From contig JAQGDQ010000442.1 of NCBI GenBank assembly GCA_030141605.1, positions 124,001 through 188,000 on the forward strand: a DNA stretch of 64,000 bases, read 5' to 3'. Positions 39,601 through 50,622 of this stretch are shown here, in pieces; the stretch's first letter is position 1; each line of letters starts with the position of its first letter. The notes below the pieces were generated by a model. That model searched no databases. It had not been told where the DNA came from and saw only the letters and a list, made by a program, of their open reading frames with translations. The position numbers and the translations under genes were made by a program. The DNA is from Tubiluchus corallicola. Lineage: Eukaryota > Priapulida > Priapulimorpha > Priapulimorphida > Tubiluchidae.

Positions 39601-42600
39601 TTGTGAATGTTTGTGTCACAAATGTTTTGTTATAAATACAATATGTTATTCTGCTTCATTAATCTTAAAAAAAACTACTTTTGAAATATTTTTCACCATT
39701 TAGTTCAAATCAAATTCCAGACAATTTGCAATATTTCCATGGCTAGTTAAGAACAGTTTGTGTACAAAATTGTTGTTGTTGGCATCTTTCTGTCTCGGAA
39801 GACAATGGAGTGTGCGCCAAGAGAGTCAGTTATTGATCACATTGATGGAGCTGCAGCATCGACTGTGGCTGGGCAATCCAAACCTTGAACTACTGGAGTG
39901 GCACAGGGCGCACGTCTGGGCAAGGTGTATGGAGATGCTGAGTTGCCCAGGCAACAGGAACCCCCTCTCTTCCTCCCTGGTGTAGTCCAAAGGAAAGCGG
40001 AGCGATAGGTTTGGCACTAGGTTGGCTGCAGGAGCTGCCGGAGTCAATGAGCATGCTGCACTGGTCCGCCTTTGGGGCTCCACTCCTGATTTGGAAGCGT
40101 CCTACACATGGCCGTTGGGTCACTTGACCTGCTTCGCCCTCTAGCCGGTGGCTGCTTGTGCAGCTCCTCCGCCTAGTGTCGAGATACAGTGTGGGCATCC
40201 CGCAAGCCTACAGCACCTGGTATTCCTAGGCGGTCACCCATCTAAGTACTAACCAGGCTCTACGTTGCTTAACTTCGGTGATCAGACGAGAACTCGTGTT
40301 TTCAACGTGATATGGCCGTACAAAATTGTAGATTACAAATATAAGCATTTCTTGAAGCACTGCACCTCAAGTCAAACTTTTCCCCAAGAAATGCTTTTCA
40401 ACATTTCTGTTTGAAAAGTTGCAAACAATGTCACAATTTTTTGAAAGAGTTGTACGCAGCTGAAATACCTATGTAAATAGCTATTTTTTATTTTAGTATA
40501 TCATCTTATTTTTTATTTGTGTACATTGTAGGGTTTCATGGCATGATTCCTCACAGTGGAGTTCGGCCGGGTATTGCTTGCATACAGCTGTTTGTTGGTT
40601 TGAACGGAACGACAGAATCGCTGCACCTGCAGGCACAGAACACGTGGTACTTCCCCGACGAATCCTTTGATTTAACAGGCGCCATGCAGAAGTACTATGC
40701 GTTAAGCGTACATGAAGCATCCGAATCTCCTGTGCCCTGTACGTTCATTTCTTTTCCGTCAGCGAAAGATCCTACATGGCAGAGCAGATATCCAGGTGTG
40801 TTTTCCTTTCTTGTCTTATTTAAGAAAGTCCAATGACATTTATCTGGCTTAAAGAAAGTGGGCAGAGCCGTAGGTTGGTGCCTCAATATTCTGTTTTGTA
40901 TTTAGAGATCTGTGAATGATTGGTTTTCTTATTTCTTTAAATGTGAATGCTCAGATTATTATTAAAATCAAACAAACACATTTTTACATTAATATTTTCC
41001 TTTGCATGGATAGTACTACCTGTGGAAATAGGTGCGTCTATTCTCCTTTCTCTTTCATTGTTTTCTACAAGTGTCGTCGTCTCCGAGAGGATCAGAAACA
41101 AATTTCTTAATTTTTTATTATTTGGTTGTATTTATGGTAGACTTTATTACAGCTGAACAATCTGCTTAGTGGTCAAAGTGCATTCATAGAAGCAAACATA
41201 CTTTTACCCACTACGGAAGAAATATTTAAGTTTGGAGTTCAGAAATGATTGCCAATTTTCCACATGTGCAAAAATATACAGAGTCAGTGTCACCAATAGC
41301 ATTCTAGGGTTCTAGGGATCACAATTCTATTGATAACATTTTTTTCCCATTTTTTATTTTTACTTTTGTTTGCAAAAAGCAACATCATAACTGCACTTGT
41401 GGATGGCTAAATAAACTTAAATATGTTTATATGTCTTGATGCTTCTTAGAGAGATACTTGTACAAATCTGGGTGCTTACATGCATTTCAGGCAAAAGTGC
41501 AGCAATAGTCATCACGCTTTGTCCATACGAGTGGTTTGAACCATGGGAAAACGAAAGAGTTAAGAATCGCGGTGAAGAATACGAGGCGTTAAAGGCGGGT
41601 TTTGAACGACAGTTGTTGCGTCGCACGTTCGAACTCTACCCCCATCTAGAGGAACACGTGAGTGACAAGTTTTCTTTTATCCGGGTAGTGAGTTAATATT
41701 TGTATGTAGATGTATAACAGACAGTCGTAACGGATGTAAAACGACAGAAGTGGCAAAGTCTCCAAACATCTTGGAGATCTTTGTTTAAATTTACGTAAGT
41801 GATTTGCAAAGCAGTTTTGAATTAAATATGCCAGTATGATGATGATTGCAAATTAGTAATTTGTTATTTTATGGTCAGTATTCTGTAGTGTTCCTCCGGA
41901 TACACTTTTTTGCCGGATGTCATCGAATATTTCCTCAAACTTACTTTCGGGTTCGGATTATAACCGGATAGGTTAGCTAAGTTTGGATCGAATATGCGGA
42001 TCAGTTCGGATAATGAAAAATTAGTAATGTTTGCAAACTTTAGAGTTTTCATTTAATCTATCACCTTAAAGGACCTAGCCCGAAGATATACCATACACAC
42101 ACACAAATGAAAAAAGATGTGTGTAAAATTTTCATCTTGAAAACACAAACGTAGGCTAAAACAATCTCAAAAGTTTTTTTGGTAATATTTTAAATACTTA
42201 TTTTTCAAATTATTCAAAAACTGTTTGCAGTTGCACATTACGAAAACCGGATAGCGAATATCAAATTTTTATAACTACCGGATAATATCGGATACGAATA
42301 CCTGCAAAATCTTGTGAATTTCACCATTTTCGGATACGAATCGGACATGAGGAGCAACACTAGTGTTCTCGTGCTTACTGGAAAAGTTTTTGTTTGTGAC
42401 TTGTCTAAATGCCATGTTTTTTAGTGTCTTGATAAGTTTCAATGTTATGAGCAATCTGCATAACACGCTTCAGGTTACAGACAAATAGGTTCATATTATT
42501 ATGTTGTTCGATGCAGGTGGAGTATAAAGTTTTGGGCACACCAGTATCACACGCTTATTACGTTGGCTGGAATCGTGGTGAAATGTATGGACTGGACCAC

Positions 42601-43197
42601 CATCTTCAGCGGTTTGGTCCTCATGCCAATACGATACTACATCCTCAAACGATGATTCCCAATTTGTATATCAGTGGTAAGTATCTTTTGTCCAAGTTTT
42701 TGAATGTTGTTATTTTCCTATTTTGTTAAGAGTCATCTTATTATTCATGATAAACAGGTTTTCTTTTCAGCTTCTAGTTCGGGCAGCCACTAGGCATTCA
42801 AGCTAGAGGCTGAGAAAAGTAAGTTCAGGTAATTACCCTTATATAATTCGGCACTGTTATTTATATTTGATGTATTTTTTGGTTTTTTATTTTTCAAACA
42901 GGACAAGACATATTCACCGGAGGACTGTGTGGGGCACTAATGGCAGGAGCTCTGACAGCGTCATCCATTTTGAAACGAAATCAATTCATCGATGTTCTCT
43001 GTTTCCAAGCGAAAAATTTCGTCACTGACTGTTTCTCACGAAACACGAAAAAGGCGTTGGATGATGACGGCGATGACGTGAAAAAGTCGGAGGCAGTTGC
43101 AAATGGTAGACCCAGTTCAGACAATGCTTGCAACAGTCCGTTCAATGGACATGTTCAATCAGAAATGAATGGTTGCACTACTGTTTTAAACGGGTAG
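30665..43197 (+). CDS. RETSAT: All-trans-retinol 13,14-reductase-like, copy 2 (12 exons, 676 aa)
   Basis: Paralogue of the minus-strand gene next door. Exons: 30665-30872, 31646-31828, 32613-32722, 33800-33919, 35314-35414, 36283-36383, 38251-38451, 38944-39063, 40532-40795, 41491-41657, 42517-42676, 42902-43197; phases all agree. Exon 1 encodes a hydrophobic anchor ([20 protein letters not shown]). Exon 2 has [20 protein letters not shown] and [13 protein letters not shown]. The middle has [16 protein letters not shown]; the C-terminal part has [20 protein letters not shown]. Where copy 1 ends in about 50 residues after GQDI, this protein continues about 95, with an acidic stretch DDDGDD and an Asn/Ser-rich end. 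The first ATG in frame was taken as start. Same reaction class and ER location expected; substrate may differ (retinol versus a carotenoid or other polyene). Confidence 0.94.
30884..31544 (+). mobile_element. Solo LTR, family 2, copy 1
   Basis: A 661-bp segment beginning TGTATGACGCGGAGTACGCC and ending CTCCCAACA, matching 57310-58671 outside that copy's hAT insertion. Flanked by AGGT on each side (30880-30883 and 31545-31548), a possible 4-bp duplication. Carries a polyadenylation-like TTAAATAAAC and short sub-repeats of CCTACTTGGGCTAGCCC (31388-31480). It starts 11 bp after the 5' splice site of RetSat2 exon 1. LTR identity is inferred from TG...CA ends and two copies; no coding region is present. 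Confidence 0.65.
34935..35275 (+). mobile_element. LINE 3' end relic
   Basis: Translation of about 35035-35155 on the + strand reads [19 protein letters not shown] and then a G/E-rich stretch to a stop, resembling the C-terminal end of non-LTR retrotransposon ORF2 (the LRWFGHV-type motif). GC content is visibly higher than the surrounding intron. Truncated, with a short A-rich end. In RetSat2 intron 4. Confidence 0.6.
37536..37675. repeat. 35-bp tandem repeat
   Basis: Four copies of TTGTCCATGCTACACATGTG plus CGTTGTGATCACAAT in RetSat2 intron 6, nearly identical; the unit includes palindromic ACATGT and TGATCA. Confidence 0.9.
37941..38015 (+). pseudogene. tRNA-like sequence (possible tRNA-derived SINE head)
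   Basis: TAAATGGTTAGTTCAACC resembles a D-arm/A box and GGGGTCGAATTCTGG resembles a T-arm/B box. Between them CCTGT/GCAGG could pair as an anticodon stem around CGTGTAA (anticodon TGT, threonine-like). Acceptor ends do not pair and base 33 is G, so it is not a working tRNA. Confidence 0.35.
39773..40317 (-). mobile_element. 5S rRNA-derived SINE
   Basis: On the minus strand a 114-bp 5S-rRNA-like head (40317-40204) is followed by about 430 bp of unrelated body and an (AAC)n tail (39773-39780). The whole is bounded by an 11-bp direct repeat GTACAAAATTG (39762-39772 and 40318-40328), the target duplication expected of LINE-mediated insertion. This is the SINE3 architecture (5S-headed SINE). It lies antisense in RetSat2 intron 8. 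The body is GC-richer than its surroundings. Confidence 0.85.
40204..40317 (-). pseudogene. 5S rRNA-like head of SINE
   Basis: Minus strand reads GGCCATATCACGTTGAAAAC, then TCTGATCACCGAAGTTAAGC, GATGGGTGACCGCCTAGGAA and TACCAGGTGCTGTAGGCTT. The internal promoter region (A box, IE, C box area) is largely kept. Several substitutions from canonical metazoan 5S, the attached body and the flanking duplication show a SINE head rather than a 5S gene. Confidence 0.88.
41886..42362. mobile_element. hAT-like MITE with TAGTGTT ends
   Basis: A 477-bp element in RetSat2 intron 10. Ends are TAGTGTTCCTC and the inverse of TAGTGTTGCTCC; flanks GTATTCTG and GTGTTCTC agree at 6 of 8 positions. Rich in CGGATA words in both orientations, giving fold-back potential. 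Confidence 0.6.
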
Positions 43198-43223
43198 TCT
43201 TGTAGAACAGAGAATAGTTAGAC

Positions 43224-43630
43224 CAGGGGTGTGCAAATTATCTGACTAGCCGGGCAACATTAAACATTCCCGCAATTCCTGTCTGCCACATGCAGTTTGG
43301 TCAAGGAGCCAAGTACAGTAGGACCTAATAACAATTTTTTTGCATCCGATTTGTGCACATCATTACTACTACACTCAAGAAACTATTTTAGAAGTTATTA
43401 AAATTTATATTAAAAACCATATATTTCATCATGTCCGACAGTGATATTAAGTGACAACGGTCTTGTAAGGGTTAATGCCATCCGATCTAGAGGAAAAAAC
43501 TACCCGCACTATCTTTGCGATATTGGTGCAGATTTCAGCTGGATTGCATGGGCCGCACTTTCATTACGTTGACAAACCTCTTCGCGGGCTGCACAAGATC
43601 TCTCGGCGGGCTGCACTTTGCACACCCCTG
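43224..43630. mobile_element. hAT-type MITE in RetSat2 3' region
   Basis: A 407-bp element with near-perfect inverted ends CAGGGGTGTGCAAA and an 8-bp duplication with one mismatch (AGTTAGAC 43216-43223, AGCTAGAC 43631-43638). It starts 26 bp after the RetSat2 stop codon, so it probably lies in the 3' UTR. Confidence 0.85.
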
Positions 43631-43968
43631 AGCTAGACCTTAAACTTTTAATTTTTGTCTGAGCACTAGATGAGATTGTCAAAAATGTCAGCTTGATCCA
43701 GATTTTTAGATGTTCAGTCATGTTTGTTATCCTGGATATTAATGATAATGGAATTATTATTGTTGTCTGTTAAAGTATGATGCCACTTGTAAGCCCCAAG
43801 CAATGCAATGCGGCAGGACCCCTACCCTGTGCAATCTTGGAGACAAAAAAGTGAAGGTTTCTGAAATTAACCCTCCAATTGAAAATTTGGTATTTCTAAC
43901 ATTTTCAGTTTTTAAACAGGGAATGTGCTGTAAAGTGTGGATTAATCAGCACAAAGTTTTAAACATTA

Positions 43969-44407
43969 CACTCATATCTGGGTTTGCTGGACAAAAACGG
44001 GGAGAAGTCGGTCACAGTTTGTCGAATGTCTGTATTTTCAGATACTATGCTAATACAGTAGATACCGTGTATTAGACTAGCCGTAATGCAGAATCATGTG
44101 CCTAATTGTCTCAAAAACGTCCAGTATGGGCCGCTTCTATGCAAGTGTATATAAAAATTTTCGCAATTGACTCAAATATCTCCGCTTAATTACTCTAAAC
44201 CACTTGCACACGCTAATTAAACCACATAAACACGCTGACATACAACCTACATACATGTCGTTACATGCTGATTGCATGTAAACAAAGTGACGGTCCGCCA
44301 ACTAGCAGTCACCTCACAAAACAGTGGACTGTGTCTGTAGCATGCGGGATTTTTTAGTCCAGATTTTGCCAGATTCTTCCGATATCCGGCAAACCGAGAT
44401 ATGAGTG
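43969..44407. mobile_element. TA-flanked MITE, CACTCATATCT family, copy 1
   Basis: A 439-bp element with ends CACTCATATCTGGGTTTGCT and its inverse, flanked by TA. A second copy sits at 47666-48018; shared inner blocks include GTAAACAAAGTGACGG and AAAACGTC. No coding capacity; mariner/pogo type inferred from the TA target. Confidence 0.82.
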
Positions 44408-45376
44408 TATATAGATGCAAGTCTCGGAAAGAGCAACTATTTTAATTCGCCCATGTGCCCACACTTTAAGACAACAATTGAGTTTGTTCCATTTTCTTAA
44501 TATTGGCAATGAAGACGAAAATTAAAAGTTTGTGAATTTTAATTATAATTTATAGTAACTTTTAAAAGTAGTCGGGGGGGGGGGGGTCTTCTGTAGATTT
44601 ATGTTGCCAAACACCACCATTTCTTCCATAAAAATTCTGTTTTGTGTTTACAAAACAGAAGCCAAATTTTCCATTTCTTGTTTGTTTATGACTTCGAAGC
44701 ATATTTCTCAGCACTTAGCATGACGTATTATGTCGTCCACTGTTCTGCATTATGAAATTGCAATCGTGCCATGACATGGTTTTCCGAATCTCTGTTTACT
44801 CTATATTATTTTTTGTAATGACTTAAAACACCTAGATGATTAGTATAAATTTATTATTGAAGATGAGTTATGTTAGTAAACAATTCAGATTTCACTATGT
44901 GGTTTTGATTTTTCGTAACATTAAATTTGTTGTGTCGTCACTGTCATAAGCAATTTTTTGTTTGTCTATAATAGTGCAATAATAATGTAAATGTGCAACA
45001 GTTGCACTCAATGACTACCCCTGTCGATATGTTGTGTTGTTGATAGAACATAGAAAAGAGGGGTATGATTAATAGGGAATCTCGTTTGCTTGCTTCTGGT
45101 AGAATACCTCATGACGTCAGCTATGAATCGTGCTTACTTGTGTAGATCCGCAGTGTAAATGCTAATGCAAACATGGAACATCAGCTGTTATGTTCTACAT
45201 CAATTTTGAATGTTGTATGTTGTTGTTCCATCCTGAAGGATGATGCTTTTGTTTCTAAGTGAATTCTTGATGTAGATCTTATCAGCTATGATAGCCTATG
45301 TAAAATACTATTTAGCAATACAGCAAACACAGCAAAAGACTTAGTTAGCTACTTGTTGCTAGGAGTGGTGCTAATA
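44408..45376. other. AT-rich spacer with a G run
   Basis: Intergenic sequence between two MITEs. The only notable item is a run of about 13 G at 44575-44587. No gene recognised. Confidence 0.6.
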
Positions 45377-45946
45377 TAGGGTTACCATACATCCGGGTTT
45401 CCCCGGACACCTCCTCTTTTTGCGCCTCTGTCCGGGCGGGTTTTCAAAAAATCGGCTGTTTGTCCGGGTTTTGCCTCAATCCGAAAGTATGTACGGATGT
45501 TGCCAACTGCAGAGGCGTACGAGACAAAGAAAAGCTCGTTAATTTTCAATACATGATGTTGCTAGCATCTCAAAATGCAACCCTGTGTAAAAGCTTATGT
45601 AGTGTACATATTTACTGAACAAAAGTAAGCGATGCGCACATCTCTGTGGGTCGCACAACTCACACCGCTGTCAATACTCGTCGTATTCGCTAACGACATA
45701 AAATGACGTCAGCTTCCAGGAGCCATTTTGTTTGTTTTTATGTGAATTTCTTTAAATTTGTACAGTTTCACTGTTTTGAGCAAGTGGTAAAAGTTAATTA
45801 ACAAGTAGCAATGCCGAAACGACAGTGTGCATTTACAGATGAAATGAATGCTAAGTACCCGCGTTTTCGTGCAGGTCGATATTACTGGGAAGCCGAATGC
45901 TCGACATGTGGTCCTCTTTTTCAACTCAGACAATATGGTAACCCTA
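45377..45946 (+). mobile_element. hAT element remnant with BED-finger N-terminus
   Basis: A 570-bp element with perfect 13-bp inverted ends TAGGGTTACCATA and a perfect 8-bp duplication TGCTAATA (45369-45376, 45947-45954). At 45811 an ORF begins MPKRQCAFTDEMNAKYPRF and continues through EAECSTCG, resembling the start of hAT transposases with a BED-type finger. It is cut off by the right end, so the element is an internally deleted derivative. Confidence 0.88.
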
Positions 45947-45954
45947 TGCTAATA

Positions 45955-46873
45955 GAACTAAGATTTTTGTGTAAGCTCATATTCACTACAAGTTTGCTGC
46001 ACCATGCTGACTGAGCATCTGCAGGTTTAAACGTTTATTATTCCTAAAAGCTGTAATGCCAAAGTCTGTTTATTTTTTGTCGTTAATCTGCTATTGCTCA
46101 ACACGTAGGTAACCTTAATGATGTTAAAAACTTGGGGCTAGTTTAGTCTTAACCTTAATGTATAATTTTTTATAACTGTAGTTGCTGCAGTAGGCTGATA
46201 TTAAACTTATTTTGTTAAACTCACCAGTCATCATGAATTTCACTATCTGATACTGGCAATTTGTATTTATGTTTACTTGTGAGACAATAAATGATTCCAA
46301 AGAACTTGATGTTATCGAATATTTGTTATAGTATTCTAGATACTATTAGTAAATTCATGCAGTAGTTGCATGTTTAATGTACCATTATTATCTTAATCAG
46401 CAATTATTTATAATTGCATTCATTTCCGTGTTCTATTTAGTATAACTATGAGAAGTGCTGACAATTTGAATACGTAATATAGCAATAAATATAAAACATT
46501 CACAACAATTGCATAGAAAAAGGATAACATGAATGAATTGACACTAAATTATTATTATGGGTCACTACAATAGTTAAGAGTGAAGAAATAATGTAAAAAC
46601 GAGACTTCATAAAATATTTGTTTATCAAGTAAATATGTGTGAAAAACTATGACATGTTCTCTTGGTAATAAACTGCTATAAGAAATAATTATATGTACGT
46701 AGTTGTACCCGTTTCTCTCAACAGATGCCGCGACAATCGCCATGTGCGTTCGCCGGTGAGACAGTCATGCCTCAACCATGTATTGATTTCTTGCTGTAAC
46801 CGGTATTTTCTAACTTCTTACGTATTATGTTAGATTGGACGAGGTTTCATTCGTTTCTCTTCGTCCAATAGTT
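45955..46873. other. Upstream region of OXNAD1
   Basis: About 900 bp of AT-rich sequence that should contain the OXNAD1 promoter and 5' UTR. I see no TATA box that can be tied to the gene and no transposon ends. Confidence 0.5.
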
Positions 46874-49800
46874 ATGAGGCTTCCTTCATCCACAATACGT
46901 CTGTTCAGGAAAGTGGGTGTGACTGCATTGGACAGCAATAATCTCTGTCGCCAACATAAAAAGTCAGTAATCTTTTGTTTCGTTGAACTAATAAGTACGC
47001 CGTTCTGTTTCTGCTGGTTTCATTGCATTTTTCTGATGTAAACACATTAATCTACTTTATTTGTTGATCTTATTTAAAGGTTCCTTCATATGACAATGGC
47101 TGCTATGGGTGAACACATGGAACGTACGAGTGGATCATTCAGAGCAGAAGTGAGTTTGTTTAGGATAGTCATGTGTTATTATTATTATTATTATAGTTAA
47201 CATGTGCAGGCCGCAGGCAGGATGTACTTGATTCAGTTTGAAAAGAAAAACACATTTGTCTAAAATGACAGTTACATTTTTATGACACTTAAGTTTTCAT
47301 TACTCGACTTTCTATAAAATGTGAATCATCAGTATTTTATTTTGTCTGTATCTGAAATATAACTTATCATATTGATTAACTATACTTCACCATGATTCCA
47401 GCCAATATAATGTATGTGTGGCACTGTTGCGTAAACTACATTTTCTGTTTCAGTCAAGCTCTAAAGCAACAGTGATATCGGTAACTAATGCTTCCGAGAA
47501 TGTTAAATCCTTGACGCTAAAAGTGGAGAATCCTAATTTAACATTCAAAGCCGGTCAGTGGTAGGTTGAAATTAACCAATTTTTAATGAAAAAATAATTT
47601 TGTAAACGTAAATATGACAGTTAACAGGTCCCAAAACAACTCAATTAATTATGTTTTAACACTTACACTCATATCTGTTTGCTGGACAAACGTGGAATCG
47701 GTCCGAATTTGCCGATTGTCTATATTTACCGATACTAACCTAATTGTCACAAAAACGTCTAGTACGGGCCACTCCAATGCAAAAGTATGTAAAAACTGTC
47801 GGCAATTGTCTCAAATAACTCCACATGGTTGACTCTATATTTTTATACATAGAGATATACATGTGGTTACACTGATGTAATGATGTAAACAAAGTGACGG
47901 CCGGCCAACTAGCGGTCAACTCGCGAAACAACGGACTGTATCCGTAGTATGCGGGACTTTATGGTTCAATTTTTCCGACAACTGTAGAAGGGTGGTTCGG
48001 CAAACTGAGATACGGGTGTATTTGCTATATTCTTTAATCGCCAACTTGATGAAACTACGACACATTAAGTGGTGCCATCTAATGGCAATACTTGTAATTA
48101 AAGAGTTTTGCATTTTTAGGGTAGATTTTCGTACTCCCGAAGTTAGTGAAGTTGGTGGATTTTCAATTTGTTCCTCACCCCTAAAACTTCAATTGATGAA
48201 CTTAATAGAATTGGCTGTAAAATCCAGTGATGCAGCACCAGCAACATGGGTGCACGAAAAGGTACAATTTCAAGTCAAGTTATTTTGCAATGTTTATATA
48301 AGTGTTCTAATGTGTAGCTGTCATTTGTTCATTCAAGCGTTTGGCTTGAAAGTAAGTTTTATTACTGCTGCTGATATCACACCGTAAAAATTGATTTTCT
48401 GACTTATTTTGCAGTGCCATTTAGGTAGTGAAGTTACTGTACGTGTGGGAGGAGATTTCTTCTATGACCCCCTACCAACGGATACCAAGTCTGATTTACT
48501 GTTAATTGCTGGAGGCATTGGCATCAACCCGCTGTATTCTATGATTCAACATGCAGCTGAGTTGATTCAGTCTGCAGCTGCAGGTGATAGCGTCACACCA
48601 ATAGGATCCATACTTTTACTATACAGTGCTGAGACAAAGGGAGACCTTATACATAAAGTAAGAATTCATAACATATGCTTAGTCCAAAGATACTTACTGT
48701 TATGATTATTTGACAGTTTTCAGTTTTTATGCTTTAGAATTCTGCTGAAACTTACAAAATGCTAGATGGCTAAATGATAAGAGTGATAGAGATGATTTTA
48801 TCATGCTTGTACAATAAATAAATAGTTTTTGTTACAAGTTGAAACAAAAATTGTAAATATACAATGTGCAAGTGACAGTTTTCAAAGTGCTTGTCCAGGT
48901 TCGGCACTTTAATTTAGAGGACAAGAAAAGGGGTACCTAAAGTAGGTTTCAGAAAAATCGCCTTAAAAAATTATATTACTTTATAGCAATTATAGCGTAT
49001 ATCTTACTCGCACTGAAAGGAATTTTAGTTTGTTTTCATTTTAAATCTCCCGCAATACTGTTCCGAAGTCGCCATTACATGACGTCATGTGCCAAACGTA
49101 AATCAAGGGAAGAAAGAGCAATACTAAATTATATCTCAAAAGAATTTCCGTGCAAATCTATATTACTTAGATTTTCGCTTACCTGCTAGAAAGACTTATG
49201 TAACTAGAAAAGAAAATTATTAATTATTTAAAATGTTTTCACCAATTGGTAAAATGTAGCTGACTCACCCTACAGGGTGCACCACTCACTAACCAAAAAA
49301 CGTATTTTTAATCTTATTGACAAGATACAGTAATTTTAAATTTTATTTAGTTAGTGACTTGTGCGCTACGAATGCTCTGATTATTTTTTCAAACTATACA
49401 AAATGTTATCTAAACTTGTTTCAAATGACCTGTCGTGAAAATGGCTGCGTCTAACGGTCATCGCGGGAGTTTAAATTTACATGTTTTATACAGCGTGACT
49501 GCTGATTGAAGTCCTGCATGCAAAAAGGCAGTATGTAAGTGAAATAAAATTTCAAAACGAATTTTTCAACCTTTATGTTTATGAAGGGTTTTCTTGTGCT
49601 TTAAGTCTTAAAGATTGTATTTCGCTTAAAATAAATTTCAGGTGACTAAAAAAATCAGAAGAAATATGACATTTATCCCAGTCCTTGTTCCTTATGTAAT
49701 TTCTGCTAATTCATGCTCTGTCATCATAATGTAATGATTTCAAAGAAATAGAAATACTTGCACTTCTTTTTTATGCCATAAATATATTCCTGATCAACAA

Positions 49801-50622
49801 TTCATGAAATAATCCATGCAATAGTATAGCATTCATGCAGTAGATGGTGAATGGTGGTTAATTGGCTTTATTTATTTCGTAATGTGAATCAGTTTCTCTG
49901 CAAATTGTGTGATCGAATTTAGATCACTGTGAAGTGACCGGTTTTTTCGATTTTCCTCTTTCAGAAAACGCTAATGATGTTAGCAGAAGAATTTTCAAAT
50001 ATCAAAGTCAAGCTATATACAACCAAATCTGAAGATGGCCAAACTTCTGATGTGGAAGGTAATAGATTGAGTCATATCAGAATGCTCAAGTATTAATTGG
50101 AAGTGGTATTTTAAACTAAGGTAGCGCAAAATTGATTGTAAAACAGAATGAAGTCTTTATTAATTCTTCAAATTTTTAATTCATTTGTGTCGAGTCATTC
50201 AAACGTCGTGTCATGGCAACAGGTTGGGTTTCTCTTAGAGCTTCGTTTTAATGTGATGACTACAGTAGACATAAAAGTGCTCTAAAAAGTTACTAAGTTA
50301 GTGCTTTGTGAGTGTTACACTTACAAATTTTTAATAACATCATTTGCAAATTGTCAGAAATTCAATATCGGCATCTAGTAGGAAATCTATCAGGAATCAA
50401 TCAGTTTAGATATTCAAATGAGTTTTGGAATTAATAGACGTTGCCATTTTTCCAGTTGGAAGAATTGATGAGGAAAAGCTGAAGACAGCTTTGAGCAATT
50501 TGGATATGGCTACTACACAGTGTTATATATGTGGACCTCTACCCATGATTGAAAGCATGCAATCATACCTATTAAAACTGGGTTTGAAAGACAGCCAAAT
50601 AAAATTTGAAAAATGGGCATGA
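46874..50622 (+). CDS. OXNAD1: Oxidoreductase NAD-binding domain-containing protein 1 (7 exons, 303 aa)
   Basis: FAD/NAD-binding protein of the ferredoxin-NADP reductase fold; the vertebrate protein is predicted mitochondrial and its substrate is not known. Exons: 46874-46962, 47080-47149, 47454-47560, 48120-48261, 48415-48657, 49965-50058, 50456-50622; phases agree. The N-terminus ([16 protein letters not shown]) is basic and hydroxylated, as for a mitochondrial presequence. [12 protein letters not shown] matches the vertebrate HMERTASVLRRE region. FAD-binding motif: [12 protein letters not shown]-binding parts: [14 protein letters not shown] and [13 protein letters not shown], ending FEKWA. 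Length is close to human (about 312 aa). Introns contain one TA-flanked MITE and one dispersed repeat. No related gene lies beside it. Confidence 0.95.
47666..48018. mobile_element. TA-flanked MITE, CACTCATATCT family, copy 2
   Basis: A 353-bp copy of the element at 43969-44407, in OXNAD1 intron 3. Ends CACTCATATCTGTTTGCTGG and the inverse of CACCCGTATCTCAGTTTGCC, flanked by TA. The shared part includes CAAAGTGACGG and AACTAGCGGTCA. Confidence 0.8.
49385..49610. repeat. Dispersed repeat, copy B
   Basis: Second copy of the sequence at 19806-20035, same orientation, in OXNAD1 intron 5. Class unknown. Confidence 0.6.

Noticed and set aside
40204-40317. Functional 5S rRNA gene
   Set aside because: It has substitutions, a long fused body, a short-repeat tail and a flanking 11-bp duplication, all typical of a SINE.
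46725-46755. Possible small upstream exon (AG before ATGCCGCGACAATCGCC, then GTGAGA)
   Set aside because: Splice-like signals by chance are common; OXNAD1 has a good start at 46874 and the piece adds no recognisable sequence.
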